Positions 52,649 through 61,539 are shown, numbered from the stretch's first letter. The stretch is DNA of 64,000 nucleotides from Streptomyces sp. NBC_01016 (GCF_026341035.1 NZ_JAPEOQ010000001.1:5580001-5644000); one strand, 5' to 3'. The notes: a model not told the origin generated them from the sequence alone. Translations and numbers: made by a program.

Positions 52649-52696
52649 GACAATCAGGTTGTCATCTTCACCGTTCACTGACAAGTCAAATGACAA
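52648..52696. promoter_or_regulatory. TGACAA operator cluster between hydrolase and marR
   Basis: TGACAA occurs at 52648-52653, 52679-52684 and 52691-52696, and its complement TTGTCA at 52659-52664. The first and the complement form a palindrome spaced by 5 bases over the hydrolase start. This is a convincing MarR-type operator set. Confidence 0.65.
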
Positions 52697-52717
52697 CCCA
52701 GGTGTCATGATGGTGGG

Positions 52718-53182
52718 GTGAGTGAGAAGACGGGGCGCGGTTCCGTGTCCGCAGATGTGGCAGACCGGCTCTCCGAGGTGTTCGACCTCGTCGGGCCGCT
52801 GTACCGGCGCACGTACGTGAGGGTCGAGCGGGACGTCGCCGCCGAAGGGCTGTCCGTGGGCGTGCGGGCCGTGCTCAGCATGCTGCACGGGCGAGGCCCC
52901 ATGACGGTCCCTCAGATGGGGCGGTTCCAGGCGCTCAGCCGTCAGTTCGTGCAACGCATGGTGAACGACGCCGCCGGGCGGGGACTCGTCGAGACCGCAC
53001 CCAACCCCGCCCACAAGAGATCCTCCCTGATCCGGCTGACCGAGGAGGGGCGCACCGTCATCGGCGCCGTGCTCGACCGCGAGCGCGAAACCCTGCGCGG
53101 GGTCGACGGCGATCTCACGGAGGACGACATCGACACCTGCCTGCGCGTCCTCTCCGGCCTCCTCGCCGTCATGGACGACTGA
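52718..53182 (+). CDS. MarR-family regulator
   Basis: The 154-residue winged-helix protein has recognition-helix region MTVPQMGRFQALSRQFVQRMVNDA and a wing with HKRSSLIRLTEEGR. Start GTG 52718. It is divergent from the alpha/beta hydrolase with TGACAA operators between, so it probably represses both. No ligand can be predicted. Confidence 0.95.
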   Translation: MSEKTGRGSVSADVADRLSEVFDLVGPLYRRTYVRVERDVAAEGLSVGVRAVLSMLHGRGPMTVPQMGRFQALSRQFVQRMVNDAAGRGLVETAPNPAHKRSSLIRLTEEGRTVIGAVLDRERETLRGVDGDLTEDDIDTCLRVLSGLLAVMDD

Positions 53183-53224
53183 GCCGTCCACGCTGTCATG
53201 GACGGCTGAGCGGGCCCCCTGCTG

Positions 53225-54004
53225 TCACGGGCGACTGAGCCGCCCCCGTGCCACCAGCTCCACCGTCGTGGCCACCGCGATCGCCTGGACGGCCATCAGC
53301 GCCACCAGGACGAAGAGTTGCACCGCCCCGGCGGTCACCGGTGACGCCCCGCCCAGGAGCATGCCGACGAACGCGCCGGGGAGCGTGACCAGGCCCACCG
53401 TCCGGGTCTGGTCGAGGCCGGGGAGGAGGGCGTCGGAGGCGGTCGGGCGGACGATTTCGAGGCGGGCCTCGTGGGGGAGCAGGCCGAGGGCCAGGCACGC
53501 CTCCACCTCGCCGTTGCGCGCCGTCAGCTCGTCGAGGGCGCGGCGCCCCGCCAGCACGGTCGCCGTGAGCGCGCCGCCGATGAGGATGCCGGTCACCGGG
53601 ATCACGGCGATGCCGCGGAGCGGGAGGAGGCCGCAGACGATGAGCGCCGCCACGAGCGGGGTCACCGGTGCCACGATCGGCAGGGCCGCCCAGATCCAGG
53701 TCCGGTTCGAGGTGAGGCGGCGGCCCGCCGTGCGCGTGGCCACCGCCAGCATGAGCAGCAGGAAGGCCAGCAGCGCCGCTCCGTGGCGCACCACCCAGCC
53801 GATCAGGAGCGACACCACGGCCAGTTGGACCGTCGCCCGGACCCCGGCGATCGCGATGTCGCGGGCCCGGCGGCGCGACCCGTCCGGGGAGAGGCGGTAC
53901 ACCGCCGCGACCGCTGCCGCGATCACGAGGAGAACGACGAGCACCGCCGCGAGAGTTCCGTTGACGGGGAGGAGAGTGGCCGCTGCCTGGGTTCGAACGC
54001 GCAC
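53225..54004 (-). CDS. FetB/UPF0014-family ABC permease
   Basis: The 259-residue protein has about six to seven spans with the UPF0014/FetB pattern (VRATVQLAVVSLLIGWVV, LPLRGIAVIPVTGILIGG, and TVGLVTLPGAFVGMLLGGASP). FetB with FetA exports iron in E. coli. No ATPase gene is adjacent here, so it would need a partner elsewhere. The GTG start at 54004 has no visible ribosome site. Confidence 0.88.
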   Translation of the reverse strand: MRVRTQAAATLLPVNGTLAAVLVVLLVIAAAVAAVYRLSPDGSRRRARDIAIAGVRATVQLAVVSLLIGWVVRHGAALLAFLLLMLAVATRTAGRRLTSNRTWIWAALPIVAPVTPLVAALIVCGLLPLRGIAVIPVTGILIGGALTATVLAGRRALDELTARNGEVEACLALGLLPHEARLEIVRPTASDALLPGLDQTRTVGLVTLPGAFVGMLLGGASPVTAGAVQLFVLVALMAVQAIAVATTVELVARGRLSRP

Positions 54005-54124
54005 GGGAACACAGTAGAGCGCCCCGACCTGGGCACCGGTGCTGTTCTCCGCTTGACCGGTGAGCGAGGATGGGCGGGTAACAAAGCGTGAAGTTACCGC
54101 GATTCAGAAAGAGGGCTGACCGTC

Positions 54125-55210
54125 ATGGCACAGCAGGTGCAGGGCGTGATCGCGCGGGCCAAGGGTGCCCCCGTGGAGATCGCGACGATCACGGTGCCGG
54201 ACCCGGGTCCGGGCGAGGCCGTCGTGAAGATCCAGGCGTGCGGGGTCTGCCACACCGATCTGCACTACCGGGAGGGCGGGATCAACGACGAATTCCCGTT
54301 CCTGCTCGGTCACGAGGCGGCGGGTGTCGTCGAGTCAGTGGGTGACGGGGTGAGCGAGGTCGCCCCCGGTGACTTCGTGATTCTCAACTGGCGTGCGGTG
54401 TGCGGGCAGTGTCGTGCCTGTCGGCGTGGGCGCGCCCAGTACTGCTTCAACACCCACAACGCGAAGCAGAAGATGACCCTGGCGGACGGCACCGAGCTGT
54501 CGCCCGCGCTGGGCATCGGGGCCTTCGCCGAGAAGACCCTCGTGGCCGCCGGTCAGTGCACCAAGGTGGACCCGGCCGCCTCCCCGGCAGCCGCGGGCCT
54601 GCTGGGCTGCGGCGTGATGGCGGGGCTCGGTGCCGCGATCAACACGGGCAACGTGGGCCGCGGCGACTCCGTCGCCGTGATCGGCTGCGGTGGCGTGGGC
54701 AATGCCTCCGTCGTCGGCGCCCGGCTCGCCGGCGCCGCGAAGATCATCGCCGTCGACATCGACGACGCGAAGCTTGCCACCGCGCGTGAGCTGGGCGCCA
54801 CCCACACCGTCAACTCCCGCTCCACGGACCCGATCGAGGCCGTGCGCCAGCTGACCGGCGGGTTCGGAGCCGACGTCGTCATCGAGGCGGTCGGCCGCCC
54901 GGAGACGTACGAGCAGGCCTTCTACGCGCGCGACCTGGCGGGCACGGTCGTCCTCGTCGGCGTGCCGACGCCGGAGATGAAGCTGGAGCTGCCGCTGCTC
55001 GACGTGTTCGGGCGCGGCGGCGCGCTCAAGTCGTCCTGGTACGGGGACTGCCTGCCCTCGCGGGACTTCCCGATGCTCATCGACCTGTATCTGCAGGGAC
55101 GCCTCGACCTCGACGCGTTCGTCACCGAGACGATCGCGCTGGACGATGTGGAGAAGGCGTTCGAGCGGATGCACCACGGTGACGTGCTGCGTTCGGTGGT
55201 GGTGTTCTGA
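54125..55210 (+). CDS. mscR: S-(hydroxymethyl)mycothiol dehydrogenase
   Basis: The 361-residue zinc-dependent alcohol dehydrogenase has the catalytic CGVCHTD, GHEAAGVVESVG and structural-zinc cysteines in CGQCRACRRGRAQYC. The Rossmann motif is VIGCGGVGNA. The pattern matches the mycothiol-dependent formaldehyde dehydrogenase, which oxidises the formaldehyde-mycothiol adduct with NAD. It follows AGAGGG and overlaps the next gene by one base. Mycothiol itself marks actinobacteria. Confidence 0.94.
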   Translation: MAQQVQGVIARAKGAPVEIATITVPDPGPGEAVVKIQACGVCHTDLHYREGGINDEFPFLLGHEAAGVVESVGDGVSEVAPGDFVILNWRAVCGQCRACRRGRAQYCFNTHNAKQKMTLADGTELSPALGIGAFAEKTLVAAGQCTKVDPAASPAAAGLLGCGVMAGLGAAINTGNVGRGDSVAVIGCGGVGNASVVGARLAGAAKIIAVDIDDAKLATARELGATHTVNSRSTDPIEAVRQLTGGFGADVVIEAVGRPETYEQAFYARDLAGTVVLVGVPTPEMKLELPLLDVFGRGGALKSSWYGDCLPSRDFPMLIDLYLQGRLDLDAFVTETIALDDVEKAFERMHHGDVLRSVVVF

Positions 55211-55857
55211 TGACCGACTCCACCCCCACCGCCGCGCGAATCGACCACCTCGTCACCTCCGGCACGTTCTCCCTCGACGGGGGCACGTGGGACGTCGACA
55301 ACAATGTGTGGATCGTCGGGGACGACCGTGAGGCGATCGTCATCGACGCCGCCCACGACGCCGACGCGATCGCCGAGGCCGTCGGCGAGCGGCGGCTCGT
55401 CGCGATCGTGTGCACGCACGCCCACGACGACCACATCGACGCCGCGCCCGCGCTCGCCGCGCGTACCGGCGCGCCGATCCTGCTGCACCCGGCCGACACC
55501 GAACTGTGGAAGCGCACGCACCCGGACCGCGCGCCGGACGGGGAGCTGGCCGACGGGCAGCGGATCGCCGTCGCGGGCGTGGAGTTGACCGTGCTGCACA
55601 CGCCGGGGCACTGCCACGGCGCGGTCAGCCTGTACGCTCCCGCGCTCGGCACCGTGTTCACCGGGGACACCCTCTTCCAGGGCGGTCCCGGCGCCACCGG
55701 GCGGACCTTCAGCGACTTCCCGACCATCGTGGAGTCGATCAAGGACCGGCTGCTCACGCTGCCGGCCGAGACCGTCGTACGTACCGGACACGGTGACGGC
55801 ACGACGATCGGCGCGGAGGCGCCGAACCTCGACGAGTGGATCGCGCGCGGGCACTGA
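55210..55857 (+). CDS. Metallo-beta-lactamase-fold hydrolase, probable S-formylmycothiol partner
   Basis: The 215-residue protein has the HxHxDH motif (THAHDDHID), a further His in HTPGHCHGAVS and an Asp in FTGDTLFQGGPG, all glyoxalase-II-like zinc ligands. Its start overlaps the mscR stop. In actinobacteria this pair probably completes formaldehyde detoxification by hydrolysing the thioester product to formate and mycothiol (inferred from context). Confidence 0.93.
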   Translation: MTDSTPTAARIDHLVTSGTFSLDGGTWDVDNNVWIVGDDREAIVIDAAHDADAIAEAVGERRLVAIVCTHAHDDHIDAAPALAARTGAPILLHPADTELWKRTHPDRAPDGELADGQRIAVAGVELTVLHTPGHCHGAVSLYAPALGTVFTGDTLFQGGPGATGRTFSDFPTIVESIKDRLLTLPAETVVRTGHGDGTTIGAEAPNLDEWIARGH

Positions 55858-55863
55858 TCCCAG

Positions 55864-55903
55864 GTCCCGGCCGGGGCGGCGTGACCGTCGCCCCGGCCGG
55901 GAC
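55864..55903 (+). terminator. 15-bp stem terminator of formaldehyde module
   Basis: GTCCCGGCCGGGGCG (55864-55878) pairs exactly with 55889-55903 around a 10-base loop, 6 bases after the hydrolase stop. Confidence 0.88.
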
Positions 55904-55937
55904 GTGGTTCAGTTCGGCAGGGTGTCGGCACCGCCGG

Positions 55938-56339
55938 TCAGCAGGGTGTCAGCACCGCCCGCACCGTCTTGCCGCCCCTCGGATCGGTCCGCACGCTCCA
56001 GCGGCGGGCGAGCGCCTGGACCAGGGCGATGCCCCGGCCCGACTCGGCGGTCCGCGACTCGGGCGCCACGCGGGGGACCCCGGGCGCGTCGTCGTGCACG
56101 GCCACGGTCAGCTCGCCCGCCTGCAGACGCAGGCTCATCCGGCAGCTGCTGCCCTGTGCCTCGGTGGCGTTGGCGACCAGCTCCGAGACCACCAGCTCGG
56201 CGTCCGTCACCCCCTCGCCCGTACGCCCGGCGAGAAACCTCCGGGTCATCCGCCGGGCCCAACGGGCGGCGCCGGATCCCTGCGGCATCAGGAATTCCAC
56301 GCGCGCGGCACGCCGGTCGGCGTCCCTCGACGCACGCAT
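55938..56339 (-). CDS. HATPase_c anti-sigma-factor-like protein
   Basis: The 133-residue GHKL ATPase has the N-box LVVSELVANATEAQG and GRGIALVQALARRW. It has no kinase domain, as in the many small SpoIIAB/RsbW-like proteins of Streptomyces. The start at 56339 follows GAGAGGAAG. It probably phosphorylates or sequesters an anti-anti-sigma partner encoded elsewhere; none is adjacent. Confidence 0.92.
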   Translation of the reverse strand: MRASRDADRRAARVEFLMPQGSGAARWARRMTRRFLAGRTGEGVTDAELVVSELVANATEAQGSSCRMSLRLQAGELTVAVHDDAPGVPRVAPESRTAESGRGIALVQALARRWSVRTDPRGGKTVRAVLTPC

Positions 56340-56469
56340 GACGACCACTTCCTCTCGTGCTGGATTGTGCACGGGTCGTGCCTCGGTGACGGTCCCCCTT
56401 CCCGCCGTACCGCGGCGTCACCCTTGCTCCTGTGCACCGAGTGCCCCGCACCGGCCGGTTCAGGCCGTG

Positions 56470-56766
56470 TCAGCCGCTTTCCGTGGGGTGCGGGTGGGCC
56501 AGCGTGTCGAGGAACCGGTCGATGGCGGGCGAGGAGGCCCCATCGGCGCAGTGGGAGCGCTCCACCTGCGGTATCGGCAACTTGCCCAGATGCGGTGCAC
56601 GGGATTCCAGGGCCCGCGTCAATTGGAGCCGCTCCAGGGCCCGTTCGGCGGCTGAGGAGCGTACGTACTCGACCAGGGTCACGCCCAGATGGTCCGCATG
56701 ACTGCGTACCGCGGCGTACTCATCCGGCGTGAAGAGCTCCCGTAGGAGCGCAGTACTACCGTCCAT
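56470..56766 (-). CDS. 98-residue protein of unknown function
   Basis: The product (DGSTALLRELFTPDEYAAVR, then a basic helical LVEYVRSSAAERALERL) is predicted mainly helical and ends with a Pro/His-rich tail. It has normal codon bias. It could be a small regulatory protein, but no family is recognised. Its own gene start lacks a strong ribosome site. Confidence 0.6.
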   Translation of the reverse strand: MDGSTALLRELFTPDEYAAVRSHADHLGVTLVEYVRSSAAERALERLQLTRALESRAPHLGKLPIPQVERSHCADGASSPAIDRFLDTLAHPHPTESG

Positions 56767-56974
56767 GTCGGCATGATGCCGCCCTGCGTCGCGCCGCGTG
56801 GGCGGTTGGCATATTCACCCCCCGTTCGCGTGGAGTTGGCGTTGTTCGATGGCGCCCGCGGGGGAGGGCCGTACTCAGAAGCGGTCGGGGTCCGCGGCCG
56901 CCGATACGGACGGCGGGCGACACAGGAAGACGGAAGGAGGGTGGGGTGGACCGCCGTCGATCATCTCGGTTAAG

Positions 56975-56993
56975 TTAGGCAAGGCTTACCTAA
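56975..56993. promoter_or_regulatory. Iron box (IdeR/DmdR site)
   Basis: TTAGGCAAGGCTTACCTAA matches 16 of 19 positions of the actinobacterial iron-box consensus TTAGGTTAGGCTAACCTAA. It ends 12 bases before the DUF2470 start, so that gene should be repressed in iron-rich cells. Confidence 0.88.
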
Positions 56994-57005
56994 TGGAGGT
57001 TCGGG

Positions 57006-57701
57006 ATGGGTGTCCGACAGATCGCTGCCGCCGTGCCCAGCACGGCGGCCCACGCACGCTCCGTGCTCACCGCCGCATGGACCTGCGGCGTCACCACCGA
57101 TGTGGGGCAGGACGACCTCGTCGGCGCGCACCGCGTCGACGACGACGGCACGGTGCGCATCACGCCGCCGCCCGACAGCGTGCTGGCCGCCGCCGTGCTC
57201 TGCTCACCGCACGGACGGCCCACCACGCTCATGGAGTTCGCCGACGCGGCGCCCGTCCCCGTACGCGACCGGGTGCGCGCGCGAGTGTGGCTGTCGGGCG
57301 AGCTGATCCCGGACGGTGAGGAGTTGGTGCTGCGGCCCGAACGGGCGGTCCTGCAGACCCGCGCGGGGCGCACCGGCATCGACCTCGACGAACTCGCCGC
57401 CGCCGCGCCCGACCCGCTCGCGCTCGCCGAGCCCCGCCTGCTCACCCATCTCGCCGACGCCCACCCCGAGGCCGTCGAACAGCTCACCCGGCTCATCGCC
57501 CCCGACAGCCTGCACGGCGTCGTCCGGGTACAGCCGCTCGCCGTCGACCGGCACGGCCTGACGCTGCGTCTGGAGCGGTTGCGCGGCCAGGCCGACGTGC
57601 GGCTCGCCTTCCACCGGCCCGCCGACGACCTGGGTTCGCTCACCGAGCGCATGCATCACCTGCTCGCCTCTGCCCAGACCGTCAGCCGCCGCCGGAGGTG
57701 A
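57006..57701 (+). CDS. Iron-regulated DUF2470-domain protein
   Basis: The 231-residue protein follows GGAGG and an iron box. The C-terminal part carries the DUF2470 pattern (LLTHLADAHPEAVEQLTRLI and VDRHGLTLRLERLRGQADVRLAF), a domain often fused to or near haem-oxygenase-like and pyridoxamine-oxidase-fold proteins. The N-terminal region is split-barrel-like. Iron control suggests a role in haem or siderophore iron release (inferred). It overlaps the acyltransferase tail by 20 bases. Confidence 0.9.
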   Translation: MGVRQIAAAVPSTAAHARSVLTAAWTCGVTTDVGQDDLVGAHRVDDDGTVRITPPPDSVLAAAVLCSPHGRPTTLMEFADAAPVPVRDRVRARVWLSGELIPDGEELVLRPERAVLQTRAGRTGIDLDELAAAAPDPLALAEPRLLTHLADAHPEAVEQLTRLIAPDSLHGVVRVQPLAVDRHGLTLRLERLRGQADVRLAFHRPADDLGSLTERMHHLLASAQTVSRRRR

Positions 57702-58749
57702 CCTTCTCGCGGGCCCTCACCTGTTCGGGCAGGGACCGTTGCTCTGTCGGCCGCCGGAACGCCCAGTCCATCCGGGGCTCGACGACGTAACGGAACACCC
57801 GCCGCACCGGTTCCGTGCACAGCACGGTGATGAGTGCGACCGCCGCCGCCGTCACGGCCAGCTCGCCGAGCGGGCTGTGCAGCCACGGGTGGTCGTACCA
57901 GTCCCAGAACCGGGAGGACTTGATGACGAAGCCGTGCAGCAGATACGCGTAGATCGTCCCCGTGCCCAGGGCCGTGAACCACAGCCTGCGGCCCGGCACC
58001 CACGCCAGGAAGCACGCGGTCAGCGCAAGTGCGAGCACGAACAGGGCGGGCGTCGCGAACAGGCCCGCCCACCCGGGCACGCCCCGCCCCTGGACGGCGC
58101 CCCGGTGGAAGAACCAGCCCGCGTCGAACCATGGCGCCACCCAGTACGCGGCGACCAGGGCCGCGCCCGAGACCCCCAGTGCCACCCATCGCACGCCCCA
58201 CGTCCGCAGCCGCGCGAAGTGCTCGGGCCGCAGCACCAGGCCCGCCACGAAGAACGGCAGGAACTGCAGCACCCGTTGGAGCGCCAGGTCGCCGCCCGCG
58301 CCCGGCCACATCGACACGGCCGTGCCCACGGCCAGCGACACGGCCACGGGGTGACGCAACTGCAGCCACAGAGGCGTCGACAGCCGCCAGACGAACAGGG
58401 CCACCAGGAACCACATCAGATACCAGGGGTCCAGCAGGCTGATCGGATATCCCGGATCGTCCTGCGCCCACCGGTAGAACAGCGTGTACGCCACCTCGAA
58501 GACGAGGTACGGCACGACGACCCCGGTCACCAGGCGCCGCAGGCGGTGCGGCGCCATGTCGAAACTGCGCGAAAAGTAGCCCGACACCAGTGCGAACGCC
58601 GGCATGTGGAAGGCGTAGACCGCGAGGTATATCGCCGTCACCGCGCGGGAGCCGTAGGTCAGCGGCTCCCACGCGTGCCCGCAGGCCACGAGGACGATCG
58701 TCAGAAATTTGACGTTGTCGAAGTACGACTCGCGTGCCTGCCCTGCCAT
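57682..58749 (-). CDS. Acyltransferase-3 family integral membrane protein
   Basis: The 355-residue protein has about ten spans with the Acyl_transf_3 features RESYFDNVKFLTIVLVACGH, YAFHMPAFALVSGYFSR and YLLHGFVIKSSRFW. The His in the first motif is the usual catalytic residue. Such proteins O-acylate exported sugars or lipids. ATG 58749 is favoured; frame upstream to 58836 is possible. Substrate unknown. Confidence 0.92.
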   Translation of the reverse strand: MAGQARESYFDNVKFLTIVLVACGHAWEPLTYGSRAVTAIYLAVYAFHMPAFALVSGYFSRSFDMAPHRLRRLVTGVVVPYLVFEVAYTLFYRWAQDDPGYPISLLDPWYLMWFLVALFVWRLSTPLWLQLRHPVAVSLAVGTAVSMWPGAGGDLALQRVLQFLPFFVAGLVLRPEHFARLRTWGVRWVALGVSGAALVAAYWVAPWFDAGWFFHRGAVQGRGVPGWAGLFATPALFVLALALTACFLAWVPGRRLWFTALGTGTIYAYLLHGFVIKSSRFWDWYDHPWLHSPLGELAVTAAAVALITVLCTEPVRRVFRYVVEPRMDWAFRRPTEQRSLPEQVRAREKVTSGGG

Positions 58750-58860
58750 CGCGTTCGCTGCACCCTCCACCTCGGGACGGTCCGGGTCTCCTGCCCGTAC
58801 CCCTCGCAGACCGTTCCATGAGTGAAGGTGTGACACAAGTGGCGTATGCGGCGTGGCGGG

Positions 58861-59652
58861 TCAGACCGCCGTGTATGCGCCATCCACGAGGTGGTAGCTG
58901 CCCGCGATGAACGAGGCGCGGTCCGAGAGCAGGAACACGATCAGCTCGGCGACCTCCTCGGACGTGCCCAGGCGGCCCGCAGGGTGCAGTGAGACCAGAC
59001 CGTCGTAGGCGGCCTTGTTCATCTCCTTGAGGAGCGGGGTCTCGATGAAGCCCGGGCCTACCGCGTTGACGCGGATGCCCTGCGCGGCGTACTCGGCCGC
59101 GGCCGTCTTCGTCAGGCCGACCACGCCGTGCTTCGCGGCGACGTACGCGGGGGAGCCGGCGAAGCCGACCGAGCCGAGGATCGAGGCGACGTTCACGATG
59201 GCGCCGCCGTTGCCCGCGGCCTGCATGGCGGGGAGTTCGTAACGCATCGAGTAGAAGACGCCGTCGAGGTTCGTGCGCACCACGCGGTTGTACACGTCGA
59301 TGTCGTACTCGCCCGTGGGCGCGCTCGCGCCGCCGATGCCGGCGTTGTTCACGGCCAGGTCGAGCCCGCCGAACGTGTCGACGGAGAACTGCACGGCCGC
59401 CTCGACGGAGGCCGGGTCGGTCACGTCGAGGGCGACCGCGGCGGCCTTCAGGCCCTCCGCCTTCAGCGTCTCGGCGGCCTCCTGTGCGCCCTTCTCGTTG
59501 TAGTCCGCGATGACGACATTGGCGCCGCCGCGGCCCAGGCGGCGGGCGGTGGCCAGGCCGATGCCGGAGGCGGAGCCGGTGACGAGGGCGGTCTTCCCGG
59601 CGAACTCGGCGGCGTACTCGGTCACGTTGCCGGTGGTGGGGGTGGTGCTCAT
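58861..59652 (-). CDS. SDR family oxidoreductase
   Basis: The 263-residue classical SDR has cofactor motif TGSASGIG, NNAG (VNNAGIGG), catalytic Ser near VNVASILGS, and YVAAKHG (Tyr-x3-Lys). It oxidises or reduces a small alcohol or ketone with NAD(P). It follows the TetR gene on the same strand and the ATG 59652 is 9 bases downstream of the TetR stop, so they form one unit regulated by that TetR. Confidence 0.94.
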   Translation of the reverse strand: MSTTPTTGNVTEYAAEFAGKTALVTGSASGIGLATARRLGRGGANVVIADYNEKGAQEAAETLKAEGLKAAAVALDVTDPASVEAAVQFSVDTFGGLDLAVNNAGIGGASAPTGEYDIDVYNRVVRTNLDGVFYSMRYELPAMQAAGNGGAIVNVASILGSVGFAGSPAYVAAKHGVVGLTKTAAAEYAAQGIRVNAVGPGFIETPLLKEMNKAAYDGLVSLHPAGRLGTSEEVAELIVFLLSDRASFIAGSYHLVDGAYTAV

Positions 59653-59660
59653 GGTGCGAT

Positions 59661-60329
59661 TCACTTTCTGGTAGCGACGTCGGGGGCCGCCGCTTCGGCG
59701 GCCTCCTCGATGAGGGCGTCGTAGGCCCGCGCCACCAGATCGGCGAGGTCTTCGGCGTCCGTGCCCGCGCCGCGCGCCCAGGTGCGCAGCGCGGCGGTCA
59801 GCACTCCGGCGGCGGCCCCGACGACGACCTCGGGACGCGGGTCCCGGGCCGGGTCGGTGCCGAGCCGGTCGGCGATGATGCGTACGGACTCGTCCTGGGC
59901 GTCGACCCGGATGCGCTCGTACGCGGCGAACAGGGCGGGCTCCGCGTCCACGACGGCGTACAGCTCGCGCAGCCGCGGACGGTGGTGCCAGCCGGGTGTC
60001 TGCCGGTCGGTGAGATAGTCCGCGACCGCGCCCCGGTAGGCGAGCAGTGGTGGCTCGCCGGCGGGGCGGGCGCGCAGCGCCGCGTTGATCCCCGCGCCGT
60101 CGGCGCGGGTGAAGTCGAGGGCCGCGTCCTCCTTGCCGGCGAAGTGCCGGCTGAAGGTGCGGCGGGTGACGTCAGCGCGGTCGGCTATCGCCTCGACGGT
60201 CACGTCGCCGAGCCCGCGCTCGAGCACCAGCTCGACCGCGGCCTCCGCGAGCGCCTCGCGCGTCCGGCGGGCCTTGGCCTGCCGGCGGTCGCCGGCGGGC
60301 CCGGAGCTGGTGGCCTCGTTCGCGTTCAT
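59661..60329 (-). CDS. TetR-family regulator
   Basis: The 222-residue protein has the TetR N-terminal helix-turn-helix (EALAEAAVELVLERGLGDVTVEAIADRADVTRRTFSRHF) and an all-helical ligand domain. It starts 22 bases from a pair of palindromes and shares a unit with the SDR. It probably represses its own operon and is released by the substrate or product of the SDR. Confidence 0.93.
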   Translation of the reverse strand: MNANEATSSGPAGDRRQAKARRTREALAEAAVELVLERGLGDVTVEAIADRADVTRRTFSRHFAGKEDAALDFTRADGAGINAALRARPAGEPPLLAYRGAVADYLTDRQTPGWHHRPRLRELYAVVDAEPALFAAYERIRVDAQDESVRIIADRLGTDPARDPRPEVVVGAAAGVLTAALRTWARGAGTDAEDLADLVARAYDALIEEAAEAAAPDVATRK

Positions 60330-60350
60330 GTCTTCGACGGTACACCTTGA

Positions 60351-60382
60351 TGTCCCAATGGGACAGATGTCCCGGTGGGACA
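60351..60382. promoter_or_regulatory. Twin TGTCCC/GGGACA palindromes, TetR operator
   Basis: TGTCCCAATGGGACA (60351-60365) and TGTCCCGGTGGGACA (60368-60382) are two near-perfect 15-base palindromes 17 bases apart, 22 bases upstream of the TetR start. Clear autoregulatory operator. Confidence 0.78.
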
Positions 60383-60411
60383 TTTGTGCGGGGAGGCCGC
60401 GGCCCGCCGCG

Positions 60412-61467
60412 TCAGGCGTGCCAGTGCCCGTGCAGCGCGGCGGTCGTGAAGCCGGGCCCGTACGCGACCATCGTTCCGCGGGTGCCGGCGGCTGGCGGTT
60501 CCTGGTGGGTGCGCTCGAGGACGCGGAGGACGCTGGGCGCGCCAAGGTTTCCTTCGTCGGCCAGTGTGTCCGTGGAATGCCGCGCCGCGTCGGCGGAGAG
60601 GCCCAGCGCCGCTGCTGTATCGGTGATGATGCGCGTGCTGCCGGGGTGGACCACTGGGAAGTCGGTGCGGCGGGTGTCCAGCCAGGCCACGAGCGCCGGC
60701 AGCACGTCGTCGGCAGCCGTCAGTGCCTCTCTGGTGGAGTCGAAGTGGAATCCGTCCGGGGCGACTCGGCCGCTGTATCGGTCGACACTGTCCGGGAGTA
60801 CGTACTCGAAGCTGTCCTCGATGGCCATGCCGGGCCCCAGCGGTTGTGCCGTGACGATCGCCGCGGCGGCCGAATCCCCGAAGAGCGCCTTATAGATCAT
60901 TGACTGGATGGTCGTGTCGCTGTGCTGGTAGACGCCGGATATGGCTTCCGCGGCGACGACGAGCACGGTGTCGGAGGGGCGTGCTGCCACGTGGTCGGTG
61001 GCGCGGATCAGGGCCTGGGTCCCGCCGGCACACGCCAGGGTGGTGAGGGCGGTGCGACGGGTCGTCGGACGGAGCCGCAGCCGGTTCATCAGCTGGATGT
61101 CCAGATTGGGAACGGCCCACCCGGTCGAATGGGTGGTGATGATGGCGTCGATGTCCCCTGGGCCGAGGCCCCCCTCTGCGAGCGCGGCCCCCGCCGCTTG
61201 TTCGGCCAGATCGAGCGCGTCGTCGAAGGTGGTGCGTGCCCGCTCGCCGACGTCCGAGACGCCCGACACCGTCGGTGAGTCGAGTGGTCGGGCGAAGTAG
61301 CGTGTGCGGACCCCGCAGTTGCCGATGACGCGCAGGATGGCGTTGAGCCGTGGGTGATCGTGGTGGTGGGAGCGTATGTCGTCGGCGATCTCGTCGGTGC
61401 TGATCTTGTGGGCACCGAAGGAGGTCCGGGGGCGTGAGATGTAGGCGGGCACGAGGGTGACTCCCAC
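60412..61467 (-). CDS. Type III polyketide synthase-like protein
   Basis: The 351-residue chalcone-synthase-fold enzyme has a complete triad: Cys146 (TLACAGGTQAL), His274 (PVVHPGSTRI) and Asn307 (DEGNLGAPSVL). It lacks the plant GFGPG end but has YGPGFTTAALHG. Type III synthases extend CoA starters with malonyl-CoA and cyclise. No tailoring genes are adjacent except the SDR across the TetR gene. The preceding gene is an MmyB-like regulator that may activate it. Product unknown. Confidence 0.93.
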   Translation of the reverse strand: MGVTLVPAYISRPRTSFGAHKISTDEIADDIRSHHHDHPRLNAILRVIGNCGVRTRYFARPLDSPTVSGVSDVGERARTTFDDALDLAEQAAGAALAEGGLGPGDIDAIITTHSTGWAVPNLDIQLMNRLRLRPTTRRTALTTLACAGGTQALIRATDHVAARPSDTVLVVAAEAISGVYQHSDTTIQSMIYKALFGDSAAAAIVTAQPLGPGMAIEDSFEYVLPDSVDRYSGRVAPDGFHFDSTREALTAADDVLPALVAWLDTRRTDFPVVHPGSTRIITDTAAALGLSADAARHSTDTLADEGNLGAPSVLRVLERTHQEPPAAGTRGTMVAYGPGFTTAALHGHWHA

Positions 61468-61539
61468 TTGGCTGAGGTCGGGCGTGGGGGGTGCCGCTCA
61501 ACGTACTTCACACCGTGAATACGGTCCCCGCCACCTCTT

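Noticed and set aside
53183..53224. Hairpin repeats after marR as an attachment site
   Set aside because: Short GACTGAGC/GTCATGGACG repeats fit a terminator-like tail; there is no integrase or matching copy in view.
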